Shown here piece after piece: positions 34,885 to 45,867 of a stretch of DNA of 64,000 bases. A program made the position numbers and the translations under genes. How positions within the stretch are numbered: the first letter of the stretch is position 1; each line of letters begins with the position of its first letter. Source of the DNA: Beta vulgaris subsp. vulgaris (lineage: Eukaryota; Streptophyta; Magnoliopsida; Caryophyllales; Amaranthaceae); NCBI RefSeq assembly GCF_026745355.1, contig NC_079205.1:38274714-38338713 (forward strand). Direction: 5' to 3'. The notes beneath the pieces were generated by a model, which was not told the origin of the DNA, made no database searches, and worked only from the letters and a program-made list of their open reading frames with translations.

Positions 34885-36709
34885 CACATAGAGAGATCTC
34901 TATCCAACCTCCCTAGCTCCGCACACCCACTTTCTCGCCACAACACCTCGAACCTCGAGCAACCAAAGATGGCATGACCATCAGTTTCGGCCTCTCCATA
35001 GTCCCAAGGGAAGCCGACGTCTTCATCTAAATATCGATGTTGTAGAAGAGCGCGAACAGGGAGCGTGTTGGTGCATAAGCGCCAAAGAAAATGGCACACC
35101 TTGGGACTCACAGCTAAGCTCCAAATGTCAACCCAAGCTCTGTGAAAATTATCAAGATTACCTCCTTTACCCAACATGTAGGTCATTTTAATAGTGTATT
35201 GCCCATCCTTCGCAAAATCCCAAGTTAACTCATCTTTAGGTGCTGGGAGGGTTAAAGCGATGGCAAGAATGCATAATCTATCTGGTTCATGAAACATTTC
35301 TTCGATCAAATCCACTTTCCACTCCGTAGAACTCGTGTCTATTAGTTGACTCACTAAGTTCACATCTGCTCGCCTATTAGATTCTATAAATCATCCATTA
35401 TCATCCAAAACCCAAGGAGCCTCCCAAATATTTATATCAAGTCCGTTGCCAACACGCCATAATGAACCTTCCTTGAGTTGAGCTTTAGAATTCCAAATGC
35501 TCTTCTAAGAATAGCTACATGAGTAGCTAAGAGATGAATCTAGAAAATCACAAGTTGGGAAGTACTTTCCCTTCATCACACGACCAAAAAGAGAGGTAGA
35601 ATGACGAACAAGTCGCCACGCCTGGCGCCCACGGAGGGCATCGTTAAAGACCGCAAGGTCTTTGAACCCCATACAACCCAAGCACTTTAGAGAGCACATA
35701 TCCTCCCAATTTTTCCAGTGTATCTTCCTGCTTGCATCGGCACTTCCCCACCAAAATCGAGCCATGGCAGAATGATTTTTCCGAATGATCATACTAGGGA
35801 ATTTGTAAACTCCCCATCATATAAATAGAAAAAGCCTGAATAACTGCCTTCAACAGAACTTCCTTTCCGGCTCTAGATAAAAGTTTCTTTTTCCAACCTT
35901 AGAGTTTCTTCCAAATTACATTCATGACAGATTCAAAAATAGCTTTTTTTTTATCTTTCAGCAATGGAGGGGATGCCAAAGTATTTGTTATGCTTGTCAA
36001 CAATATGCATCTTAAGAATTCCTATTATCTCTTCCTTCTGCTCTAAGCTTACACTTATACTGAACGAGACCTCCGACTTTTCATAATTAATTTTCTGTCC
36101 GGATGCTAATTCATAAAGGTTGAGAATATCAACGATTTATGTGCATTCCTGATAGGTAGCTCTAGTAAAGAATAAGCTATCATATGCAAAAAGAAGGTGT
36201 GAGATTTTCGGACTGCTTCGGCGAGCTCTAGCCCCATGAATCAGTTTCTGCCGAACTTTCCTCTAAATCATCTTTGAAAAAGCATCTACAATGAGAATAA
36301 ATAAATAATGGGATAACGAATTCCCCTGTCTAAGCCCTCTAGCAGGAGAAACTAAGCCACATACTCCTCCATTGCAAATTAAGAATATGAAACATTAGAT
36401 ACGTAGTTCATAATCAAATTCACCCATCTGCCATCAACACCCATCGTTAATAACAATTTTCTGAGGAAGCCCCACTTTACTCTGTTGCAGGCCTTACTCA
36501 TGTCCAGCTTCATTGCAATAATTCCCTGTCTGCTTTTATTTCTATTTTTCATATAATGAAAAATTTCCATAGCAATAAGAGCATTGTCTGTGATAAGATT
36601 CCCTGAAACAAAAGCACTCTAATTTTCAGTAATATCAAGCATGAAATCTTTCAATCTCATAACAATAGCCTTATGGACAAGTTTTTAGAGAACATTGCAA
36701 AGAGCTACA
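34885..36709 (-). pseudogene. LINE 5' part: reverse transcriptase and zf-RVT region
   Basis: On the - strand: RT fingers/palm (NLITDNALIAMEIFHYMKNR and MKLDMSKACNRVKWGFLRKL, 36700-36379), a catalytic motif read as FAYDSLFF at 36176-36187 (family FADD), thumb/connection (MARFWWGSADASRKIHWKNW, 35792-35505), and the zf-RVT region (WSLAVSPKVCHFLWRLCTNT...DGHAIFGCSRFEVLW, 35363-34890). The frame continues into the RNase H half at 16311 across the gypsy insertion. The 5' end, including the endonuclease, is missing: the sequence is cut at 36709 by a CACTA-like terminus. Stops, frameshifts and the lost catalytic Asp make it dead. Confidence 0.87.
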
Positions 36710-37380
36710 CACTAGTGCAAAAAAGCCTATCTGATGTGGTCAAAATCGGGCTTACTGATGCAGTTTTGGTTCGCATCGGATGGGCTCGCAGCAGATCCAA
36801 AATTTATATTGATCCGGTCCAACACTAGATCAATAAATTATTTACTGATGCGGTTTTTAAGGAAAACCGGATAAGCTAATCTTATTAACTGATTCGATTT
36901 TCCATCAAAACTGGATCAATTAACTATAAGTTTTATTTTTTAAAAAAACCAGATCAGACTAACTGATCTGGTTTCCAGCAAGAATCGGATCAGCTAGTGT
37001 AAAATCTAAATAAAGAATCTACCTAGTAGTAAGCAGCAGCACCTGCTGCCACATGCTACCATCTGCCTCCAGCTCCACAAGTTAGCTATATTGTAATTCA
37101 TAAAATGATTCTTACACCTTTCCAATGAAAAATTCATTAATTATTCATAAAATATACGTAATAAAATTACAAAATAAAAAATTTAATGATGATTTATTAT
37201 AACAGCAAAAACATAACAATAACAATGATAACCACAAAGATCATAACAATCTGACTAAAAGATTAAGTTAATAAACAATCAAAACTACGCATAATATCCC
37301 AATATGGATCAACTTTTCAAACGGATCAAAAAAAATACGAGAAATCAAAAGCAAGGGGTAGATAAAAGAATACTCCTTAC
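36710..37380 (+). mobile_element. CACTA-like terminus with subterminal repeats
   Basis: CACTAGTGCAAAAAAGCC (36710-36727) has the CACTA terminal form. The following 300 bp repeat CTGATGCGGTTTT / GGATCAG-type motifs in both orientations (about 36730-37000), like CACTA subterminal repeats. It interrupts the LINE at 36709. The opposite terminus was not found in the window, so the element's extent is unknown. It may include the gene fragment that follows. Confidence 0.6.
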
Positions 37381-37477
37381 CCAATGATGATAGTTGCACT
37401 TTCAAAAACCTTCCCACAATAGGGGTTGCACTCAAAGAAAATGCCACATGTGTCCCTGTGACTCTCATTTCTCTCGT
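37381..37477 (-). other. Possible captured exon of unknown gene
   Basis: On the - strand an AG acceptor (TTTTTCTAG) and a GT donor (GGTAAGG) bracket 97 bp. One open frame reads ERNESHRDTCGIFFECNPYC, but this protein is not recognised. The phase does not continue in frame from the ALFIN-like exon upstream, so no working chimera is formed. Confidence 0.3.
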
Positions 37478-37633
37478 CTAGAAAAACACCTGATAAAAAC
37501 TCCACCACTGCAGAGTTCTCAGTGTGATATTATTGTATAAAACAACTTGCACGCTCTCGCTACAGTATCTTAAATTAGGTTTAACCGTACATTCCAAATA
37601 CACAAATATAAGCATAAAGGTAAAGAAAAATAC

Positions 37634-37862
37634 TTGTCCCCTTTATCAAATCCAAACCTCGCACTAAAGTAGAAGGCAACAGAAAGAAACCAAGCATCAC
37701 TATGAACAGCAACAAGCGACATCCAGTCCTTTGATTGCATGCCATCTCTAGCGAAGTTAATACCCAAAGCAGGCTTTGGGAGCTCTTGAGGCACCTCTTC
37801 TGTAGGCAAGTTCACTTCCCACTGCTCATTTGGATATCCATACAAACAAAGGTTCTCCTTCT
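37634..37862 (-). pseudogene. ALFIN-LIKE (DUF3594) exon fragment
   Basis: A 229-bp exon on the - strand, preceded by TTTTGCAG and followed by GTATTT, is fully open and encodes a well-conserved piece of the Alfin N-terminal domain: [50 protein letters not shown] and [18 protein letters not shown] proteins are nuclear PHD-finger histone readers of about 240-260 residues. The first exon and the C-terminal PHD finger are not present in the neighbouring sequence. The fragment lies between a CACTA-like end and transposon/microsatellite DNA, so capture by a transposon is the best explanation; a decayed gene copy is the alternative. Confidence 0.75.
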
Positions 37863-38601
37863 CTGCAAAATGCAACAGTATTAAGCAACCAAACAAAGAA
37901 CTTGTAGCTAACCAGCTACAACAGCTAATTTAGCAACCAAGTTGGTGCTAAATGGACAAAGGATGAGCATAAAAAGGAGGAAAAACAACAAAAAAATCTT
38001 AATGCACAGATGTAAAGATTAGCATATATACTTAATATTAGGTACACAACTTTTACACTTGATGACCACTATATTTAACATGAACAATTGAATACCATAA
38101 CTCAGTAACTCCGAGTTTCACCTGCTATGAATGACAACACAGATTGCACAACCTTTGAACACCTAGTTTATACACAAAATGAACACAGTTTACCTTGTAT
38201 GCAATAGTAAATAAAAGCTTGACAACATAGAGCCATAATCGATATAGATTTCTAAAAAAGGCAATATATGCATTGAAGACATAAAATTCCACTTAAAATC
38301 TGTAGAAAACAGGCAAATTGCGCAACCAGCAGATTGCAAGAATAAACACAAATCAAAAAAGAAGAAACAAAGCGGAAAAACGGATATCACTAATTCCACC
38401 AGCATACCAAAAATTCACTAGTTTCAACTTATTCATCATAGTAAATACTTACTCTCAAACTCGATACACTCTAGAAAACAAACACATATAATTCCATTAC
38501 AACGAACTCCATCAATGAACACCAAACATACATGAGCTCCAAATAACTAAATATAATCTACTAAAAGAAGTTAAATCTTAAACAACCAAATTTAAACTCT
38601 A
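37863..38601. other. AT-rich DNA beside the ALFIN-like fragment
   Basis: Intron-like AT-rich sequence. No further ALFIN exon or other coding match was recognised on either strand. Confidence 0.4.
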
Positions 38602-38602
38602 T

Positions 38603-38692
<90 letters not shown>
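38602..38692. repeat. (TC)n(TA)n microsatellite
   Basis: A CT-dinucleotide run of about 14 units passes directly into a TA-dinucleotide run of about 33 units with a single TG interruption. Confidence 0.95.
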
Positions 38693-38978
38693 GGGGCAAG
38701 ATCACATGAGAATGCTCCTTACATGAATAATGAAAATAAATCTCAATCACACGATTGGATTAGAGTTATAGCATTAGTTCATTAGAGTTCTACCCACCTA
38801 AAAAAATTTAGAGCCAAAAAAAAGTTTGAATTTTGAATTTTTGTTTCTAATATACTTTTTTTTGGAGTTACATCACTTTTTCATTAGAGTTACATCACTT
38901 ATTCATAAGAGTTATAGCGCGTAAATATCATTCTCATTTCTCATGTAAGTATGCATTCTCATATGAACTCACTTCTTC
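38693..38978. mobile_element. Small MITE inserted in TA repeat (Micron-like)
   Basis: A 286-bp segment is flanked on both sides by TA dinucleotide repeats. Its ends are imperfect inverted repeats: GATCACATGAGAATGC on the left and, on the other strand, GAGTTCATATGAGAATGC on the right, each followed by a TTACATGA match. Internally AGAGTTACATCACTT recurs. Insertion in TA microsatellites is known for rice Micron elements. Family assignment is uncertain. Confidence 0.6.
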
Positions 38979-39042
<64 letters not shown>

Positions 39043-39046
39043 CATA
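38979..39046. repeat. (TA)n microsatellite
   Basis: TA repeat with one TG and a terminal ACATACATAT. It continues the TA tract split by the MITE. Confidence 0.9.
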
Positions 39047-39505
39047 TGCTTACTTAGTGTTCGATTGAACTTCCATAATAAGCAAGTTTACTTTTAATCA
39101 ATATGATTTCTAAGGTTATCCTCCAATGAATTGCTTGGAACATCAACTGAGTCAATGTTTGGTTGGTTATGTCCAAACATAATACAAGATGACAATTGCT
39201 TAAAAACAAAGCCGAAGTGAAAGAGTACCTCAATATGAGTTTCAAAGCATCATCTCGTTTAGGAAATTATCATATCATCGTTGTCCCGTATATTGAACAG
39301 TATGCTTGTAAAACCTGCTTTACTTTTATTATTCAATAATTAAATTCACCTATTAATTGTTATCTAATTAATAACTATATTTCCTTGTCATTGTAGCTTT
39401 TATTGGACACTGATTGCGATATATTTGTCAAGTAACCAAGTCTACCACTTTGATTCTTTGCGTTGACAACCACATGGTCCTTACTAAGCAAATCATTGTT
39501 AAATA
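39047..39505. other. Non-coding spacer
   Basis: AT-rich sequence with no recognised feature, leading into the AAC repeat. Confidence 0.4.
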
Positions 39506-39509
39506 GCAA

Positions 39510-39519
39510 CACTAGCAGT

Positions 39520-39578
<59 letters not shown>

Positions 39579-39614
39579 AAACAACATCAACAACAACACC
39601 ACCACCACCACCAC
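39510..39614. repeat. (AAC)n-(ACC)n microsatellite, insertion site of CACTA element
   Basis: About 20 AAC units followed by ACC units end exactly at the CACTA terminus. The translated poly-Asn and poly-Leu frames here are artefacts of the repeat. Confidence 0.95.
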
Positions 39615-39624
39615 CACTACAAGA

Positions 39625-40050
39625 ATAGCGACGGTTCCAAGCCGTCGCTGATCATTAAAAGGCCGTCGGTAAAACCATCAACGACGGCCAACGGTCGTTG
39701 ATAGACAGACGTAGAAGTAGTAGTCGGTATGCAAGCAATCAACGACGGCCTGGCCGTCGTTGCTAATATAACGACCGTTTTTTATGAAGATACCGTCTGC
39801 CTGTGGGAGCGGTCATGGATTAGTATGACCGTCGGCTTACAGCCGTCGCTGTGACAACGACCGTTTGTAGCCGTCGGTATATCAACGACAAGTTATAGCA
39901 GAGGGTGTCTCAGCGACGGCTTTAACCCGTCGCGTCAATCTCAAACCGTCGTTGTTTGCTATTTGGCAGTCAGCAATGCTTCTTTTGTTCAACGACCGGT
40001 TTGCCGTCTTTGTATGAAGTTTAGCCGTCGTTATTGATTTTTATAACGTG
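39625..40050. repeat. Subterminal repeats, left end of CACTA element
   Basis: Short motifs of the type GCGACGG, AACGACGGCC and GACCGT recur more than ten times in both orientations within about 420 bp. In CACTA elements such motifs bind the TNPA-like protein. Confidence 0.8.
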
Positions 40051-40493
40051 AAGTAATATTATAATATTATAATATTATATATTATAAATAAACCTGTACC
40101 TGCTGCACGGCAGCACCGAAATATACTACATTAAACCTGTTCCCGCATCGCCTCATTCGCATTCTATATGTTTAACTAAAAAAATATGCAATTTAAATAT
40201 GAAATAGATTAGATTTATATACACAAAATACATCCCAATGTCAAAAAATATAGACACTAAATGTCTAAAATTAAACTACCTTGATTAATTATATGTACGC
40301 AAATAAATCCCGGTGTCGGGAAATCAAGTAAAAGTCGAGTTCCAAAAAAATATAACGAGACATCTAAAAACAAAACTAGATATATGCCGATAAATATAAA
40401 CACTAAATGCATATACAAAGTTAATTAGACTCAGTATGTAGAAACTATAACTCTATAAATTAGTAATCTAGCTAGTTGCCAAAACAAAACAAA

Positions 40494-40937
40494 CTAGACT
40501 GTCGCGGGTGCCTCTGTAGCACTAGTGCCGCCACCACCAAACCCCGGGTCATCCTCTGGTCTGCGTTGCGGAGGGGGTCCTGTGTTGCAACCTGAGAATA
40601 AGTGGCCGAAATTGGACATGTTCCGCATCATATCCTGCAGGAGGGCCCGGTTTGACTCTTCCAGTCGTGCTGCGACCTTTGCCTCCACTTCTTCCATCCG
40701 TGCAGCGACCTTGGCCTCCACATGTGCCTCTAGCTGAGAAATAATTGATGGCTCATATGGTTGTGAAGAGCCATCTCCACCTCGCCCAGATGAAGAGTTG
40801 TAGTACAAATGATCTCCCTGACCCAACCCTTGCACTTTTCCTCTGTTCCTCCCACCAACTGTCTCCCAATACAACAAATCAGGGTTCGACTGTGACCCCT
40901 GAATGGTACAATCATCCAGTTTCTTGTTGTATGTCTC
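40494..40937 (-). CDS. Second CACTA ORF (TNPA/Transposase_24-like C-terminal exon)
   Basis: On the - strand a consensus acceptor (AAATGCAG, just upstream of 40937) opens an exon of about 147 codons ending TAG at 40494. It begins ETYNKKLDD and continues with a Gly/Ser-rich linker. A charged, heptad-like coiled coil follows with an internal duplication (EAKVAARMEEVEAKVAARLE), then a Gly/Pro-rich tail. This layout fits the C-terminal part of the second protein of plant CACTA elements (Transposase_24 type), which binds subterminal repeats. The upstream exons are not identifiable because the 170-bp array lies where they would be expected. Confidence 0.55.
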   Translation of the reverse strand, partial: ETYNKKLDDCTIQGSQSNPDLLYWETVGGRNRGKVQGLGQGDHLYYNSSSGRGGDGSSQPYEPSIISQLEAHVEAKVAARMEEVEAKVAARLEESNRALLQDMMRNMSNFGHLFSGCNTGPPPQRRPEDDPGFGGGGTSATEAPATV

Positions 40938-40965
40938 CTGCATTTGGTTAATACTCACATTCATG

Positions 40966-43187
40966 CAATTTCAAACAATATGGCCTAAAATGAGCAAAAA
41001 CAACTTATATTTGATTCTAACATGCCTATAATTTGTAATTTCAATCAAAACTACAATCTAACACATTGAACTAAGTATATATAGGATGTTTGAGGTGTTT
41101 ATGATTCAAACTAACTTAAAAGTACTTAAATTCATGAATTTTCAAGCAATATGGGCTAAAATGAGCTAAATGACCTATATTTGGTTCTAACTTTCCTATA
41201 TTTTGTAATTTCAATGGAAACTATAATCTAACACATTGAACTAAGTATATATAGGACGTTTGAGGTGTTTATGATTCAAACTAACTTAAAAGTACTTAAA
41301 TTCATGAATTTTCAAGTAATATGGGCTAAAATGAGCTAAATGACCTATATTTGGTTCTAACTTTCCTATATTTTGTAATTTCAATGAAAACTATAATCTA
41401 ACGCATTGAACTAAGTATATATAGGATGTTTGAGGTGTTTATGATTCAAACTACTTAAAAGTACTCAATAATGAACATTTTCAAGCAATATGGCCTAAAA
41501 TGAGCTAAATGACCTATATTTGGTTCTAACTTTCCTATATTTTGTAATTTCAATGAAAACTATGATCTAACGCATTGAACTAAGTATATATAGGATGTTT
41601 GAGGTGTTTATGATTCAAACTAACTTAAAAGTACTCAATAATGAACATTTTCAAGCAATATGGGCTAAAATGAGCTAAATGACCTATATTTGGTTCTAAC
41701 TTTCCTATATTTTGTAATTTCAATGAAAACTATAATCTAACACATTGAACTAAGTATATATAGGATGTTTGAGGTGTTTATGATTTAAACTAACTTAAAA
41801 GTACTCAATAATGAACATTTTCAAGCAATATGGCCTAAAATGAGCTCAATGACCTATATATGGCTCTAACTTTCCTATATTTTGTAATTTCAATGAAAAC
41901 TATGATCTAACGTATTAAACTAAGTATATATAGGATGTTTGAGGTGTTTATGATTCAAACTACTTAAAAGTACTCAATAATGAACATTTTCAAGCAATAT
42001 GGCCTAAAATGAGCTGAATGACCTATATTTGGTTCTAACTTTCCTATATTTTGTAATTTCAATGAAAACTATGATCTAACGCATTGAACTAAGTATATAT
42101 AGGGCGTTTGAGGTGTTTATGATTCAAACTAACTTAAAAGTACTCAATAATGAACATTTTCAAGCAATATGGGCTAAAATGAGCTAAATGACCTATATTT
42201 GGTTCTAACTTTCCTATATTTTGTAATTTCAATGAAAACTATAATCTAACACATTGAACTAAGTATATATAGGATGTTTGAGGTGTTTATGATTCAAACT
42301 AACTTAAAAGTACTCAATAATGAACATTTTCAAGCAATATGGGCTAAAATGAGCTAAATAACCTATATTTGGTTCTAACTTTCCTATATTTTGTAAATTT
42401 CAATGAAAACTATAATCTAACACATTGAACTAAGTATATATAGGATGTTTGAGGTGTTTATGATTCAAACTAACTTAAAAGTACTTAAATTCATGAATTT
42501 TCAAGCAATATGGGCTAAAATGAGCTAAATGACCTATATTTGGTTCTAACTTTCCTATATTTTGTAATTTCAATGAAAACTATGATCTAAAGCATTGAAC
42601 TAAGTATATATAGGATGTTTGAGGTGTTTATGATTCAAACTACTTAAAAGTACTCAATAATGAACATTTTCAAGCAATATGGGCTAAAATGAGCTAAATG
42701 ACCTATATTTGGTTCTAACTTTCCTATATTTTGTAATTTCAATGAAAACTATAATCTAACACATTGAACTAAGTATATATAGGATGTTTGAGGTGTTTAT
42801 GATTCAACTAACTTAAAAGTACTTAAATTCATGAATTTTCAAGCAATATGGGCTAAAATGAGCTAAATGACCTATATTTGGTTCTAACTTTCCTATATTT
42901 TGTAATTTCAATGAAAACTATGATCTAACGCATTGAACTAAGTATATATAGGATGTTTGAGGTGTTTATGATTCAAACTACTTAAAAGTACTCAATAATG
43001 AACATTTTCAAGCAATATGGGCTAAAATGAGCTAAATGACCTATATTTGGTTCTAACTTTCCTATATTTTGTAATTTCATTTAAAACTATGATCTAAAGC
43101 ATTGAACTAAGTATATATAGTATGTTTGAGGTGTTTATGATTCAAACTAACTTAAAAGTACTCAATAATGAACATTTTCAAGCAATA
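40966..43187. repeat. Tandem array of about 13 copies of a 170-bp monomer
   Basis: The anchor TGG(G/C)CTAAAATGAGC starts at 40981, 41152, 41322, 41491, 41661, 41831, 42000, 42170, 42340, 42511, 42680, 42849 and 43018, i.e. every 169-171 bp. Two subtypes alternate irregularly: one with ACTTAAATTCATGAATTTTC and one with ACTCAATAATGAACATTTTC. The array is AT-rich, without ORFs, and lies between transposase coding parts, probably in an intron or in place of lost exons. Confidence 0.97.
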
Positions 43188-43329
43188 GTTCTGGGACATT
43201 TTGTAAATAGTATGATTAATAACAAGTGTTTTACTTTTCAAATTCTTGTAAGATGCCTGTATTTGCTAACACATATAGGTGTGCACGTTGAAGTTCTACT
43301 TCAGTTAAAAATCGTTTTCCACCTGCGTT

Positions 43330-45867
43330 TTACGGCCGACCACAATCAACTCTAAATAGTTCTGGGACATTTTCATCGAGCATCCTATCAACTTCATCAG
43401 TGACATTACGGCCTAAATCTCGTGTCTTAGTATCCACTCCTTGCTGAAAATAGTTGGAACAGAAGTTTGCAATCTCTTCGCACAAGTACGCATTACAAAT
43501 AGAACCCTCCACACGAGCCTTGTTACTAATTTTGCGTTTTAAATGATTAAGGAACCTAATAAAGTGGTTATGAAAAGAGTTACATAATTGCGAAGAACAA
43601 TAAAAAGGATATATGAAAATGAAAGATAAGGTACCTTTCAAAGGGATACATCCAACGGTATTGTACGGGACCACATAGCCTAACTTCGCGTGGAAGGTGA
43701 ACCGGTAAGTGTTCCATGGAATTGAAGAATGATGGTGGGAAAATCTTTTCAAGTTTACAAATGATCTCGGCTATGTTCTTTTCCAATCTTTCCATGTCTC
43801 TTACTGTGATGGTGGAGCAACACAAATCACGAAAAAAGAGGCTGATCTCAGTAACAGCTTTCCACACATGAACCGGGAGCAACTCCTTTAATGCTATCGG
43901 TAACAATCTTTCCATGAAGACATGATAGTCATGACTTTTCATACTGTGCAGCTTACCGGACTGCATGTCCACACATCTTGTTAAGTCGGACGCATAACCA
44001 TCTGAAAATTTTAAATCTCTCACCCAGTTGCATAATACTTTCCTTTGGGCTATGTCCAGTGCGAAAGGCGATTTTGGTGGAGTTTCTTTTCCGTTCGCAT
44101 CCTTGGTAACATGAAGTTGAGGCCTTTTACACAATTTAGCAATGTCTTTTCTGGATGCAACAGTGTCTGATGTCTGTTTTTTCACATCCATAATTGTGTG
44201 AATTAGTTGGTCGAAAAAGTTTTCTCAATGTGCATGACGTCAAGGTTGTTACGAAGATGGAGAGATTTCCAGTATGGGAGCTCCCAAAGACAGCTTTGTT
44301 TGAACCACCCTTTTTTCAACTTTTTCAAAGTATTAAGTGCTTCGGGCCCATCTGTAGCCTTTGGCAAGTCTTTAACACAGGACCACAACTCTTCCCCAGA
44401 CATGATGTGTGGCGGAGACCCTTTTTCAACCTTATTTCTGCAAAAAGCTACTTTGTTGTTACGAAGAGGATGATCTAGGGGTAGGAATTGACGGTGACAA
44501 TCAAACCAAGAAATTTTACCCCCATGGTCGAGCTAAAAAGCTTAGATTTGTCCAAACAGTAAGGACATGCCTTTTTCCCAGCTGTAGCCCAACCAGATAG
44601 CATACCGTACGCAGGAAAATCACTTATTATCCAAAGAATGGTAGCACGCATATTGAAATTTTGTTTCCTAGAAATATCATAAGTAGTTGCTCCAACATCC
44701 CATAATTGCTTCAATTCCTCGATTAAGGGTTGCATGTACACATCCAAGTTCCCCTTCGGATTTTTAGGACCAAGAACGAGCAACGAAAGGAACATGAAGG
44801 GTTTCTTCATGCACATCGATGGCGGCAAGTTGTACGGGGTTAAGATGACCAGCCAACATGAATACTGACCCCCAAACTTTCCATGTGGACCAAACCCATC
44901 GGTACACAAACCGAGCCGAACATTCCTAGGCTTAGATGCAAATTCGTCAAAGGATCTATCCAAATGCTTCCAAGCTTCACTATCGCTAGGGTGAGCCATT
45001 TTGTCTTCGGCTCTCGGATTTTTGGCATGCCATGTCATTTCTTCAGCAACATTTTTTGTTGCATACAACCTTTGCAATCTCGGTGTACTTGGGAAATAAA
45101 TCAGAACTTTCATTGGAACTAAAGACCCCTTAGAAGTCCTTTTGTATCTGTCGCTATCGCACACTGTACATCTGTCCAAGTGTGCATCAGTTCTCCAAAA
45201 TAACATACAACCTTTGGGGCACGCATGAATCCTCTCGTGGGGAAGCTCTAATCCCTCCAAAATCTTCTTCGTATCGTAAAATGTGTTACTCATGTTGTTG
45301 TTGTTAGGTATTGCTTCTTTCACTAATGAAGCAAACGCATCAACACACCTATGTGGCAAATTATACTCACATTTCAGAGATACTATTCTAGATGCCATTT
45401 CCAACACGGACATGGAGCTCCCTTCGTACAATGGTTCCTCAGAAGCCTTTAATAGGTCAAGAAACACCTTTGCTTGAGGATTAGGCTCCTCGTCCATTCC
45501 ACTAGGCTCTTCAACATTGGACGGTTCTGAGTTATTCCCAAGAGCATCGAAAATCATTTCACGGTATGGATTAGATGGCTCATGTGCGGATCGAGGTAAC
45601 TCTTCACCATGAGAATACCAATCGTAGTAATCAGGTATAAATCCCTTTCTATACACGTGCACTTTAACCGTGTCTGCGTCATGCATACGTCTGTTCTTGC
45701 ATTTCGGACACGGGCATCTAACTTCATCCAAACCTGGGCTTTCAGGATTTGCTTTGCAAAATTCAATGAATTCATCAACCCCCCTCAAGAACTCGGGCCT
45801 CAAGTTACCCCCATTGTCATATCTATCATACATCCACCACGCTCCTTCCGTTTCATGGTGCCTAATT
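43330..45867 (-). pseudogene. CACTA TNP2-type transposase (frameshifted, C-terminus missing)
   Basis: On the - strand the N-terminus reads WWMYDRYDNGGNLRPEFLRG with the Cys-rich transposase-associated domain (RCPCPKCKNRR, to about 45650). The Transposase_21 domain follows (HERIHACPKGCMLFWRTD; CDSDRYKR; RLGLCTDGFGPHGKFGGQYS; PAYGMLSGWATAGKKACPYC). Near 44525-44545 the frame shifts by one base beside a GGGGG run, and the canonical continuation (ISWFDCHRQFLPLDHPLRNN, ELPYWKSLHLRNNLDVMHIE) is in another frame. The DUF4218 domain (44191-43635, LPVHLPREVRLCGPVQYRWM) is joined through a clear intron (43556-43634) to KRKISNKARVEGSICNAYL. DUF4216 is not found; a 170-bp array begins instead. The enzyme would cut and join element ends, but this copy looks inactive. 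Confidence 0.9.

Noticed and set aside
39375..39651. Long poly-Asn/poly-Leu reading frames
   Set aside because: They are translations of the AAC/ACC microsatellite; the same applies to frames over 48292-49340 and 58650-58940.
40966..43187. CRISPR-like array
   Set aside because: Units are contiguous 170-bp monomers without unique spacers, in a plant nuclear transposon.
44194..44600. Plus-strand ORFs opposite the CACTA transposase
   Set aside because: They are shadows of the conserved minus-strand transposase domains.
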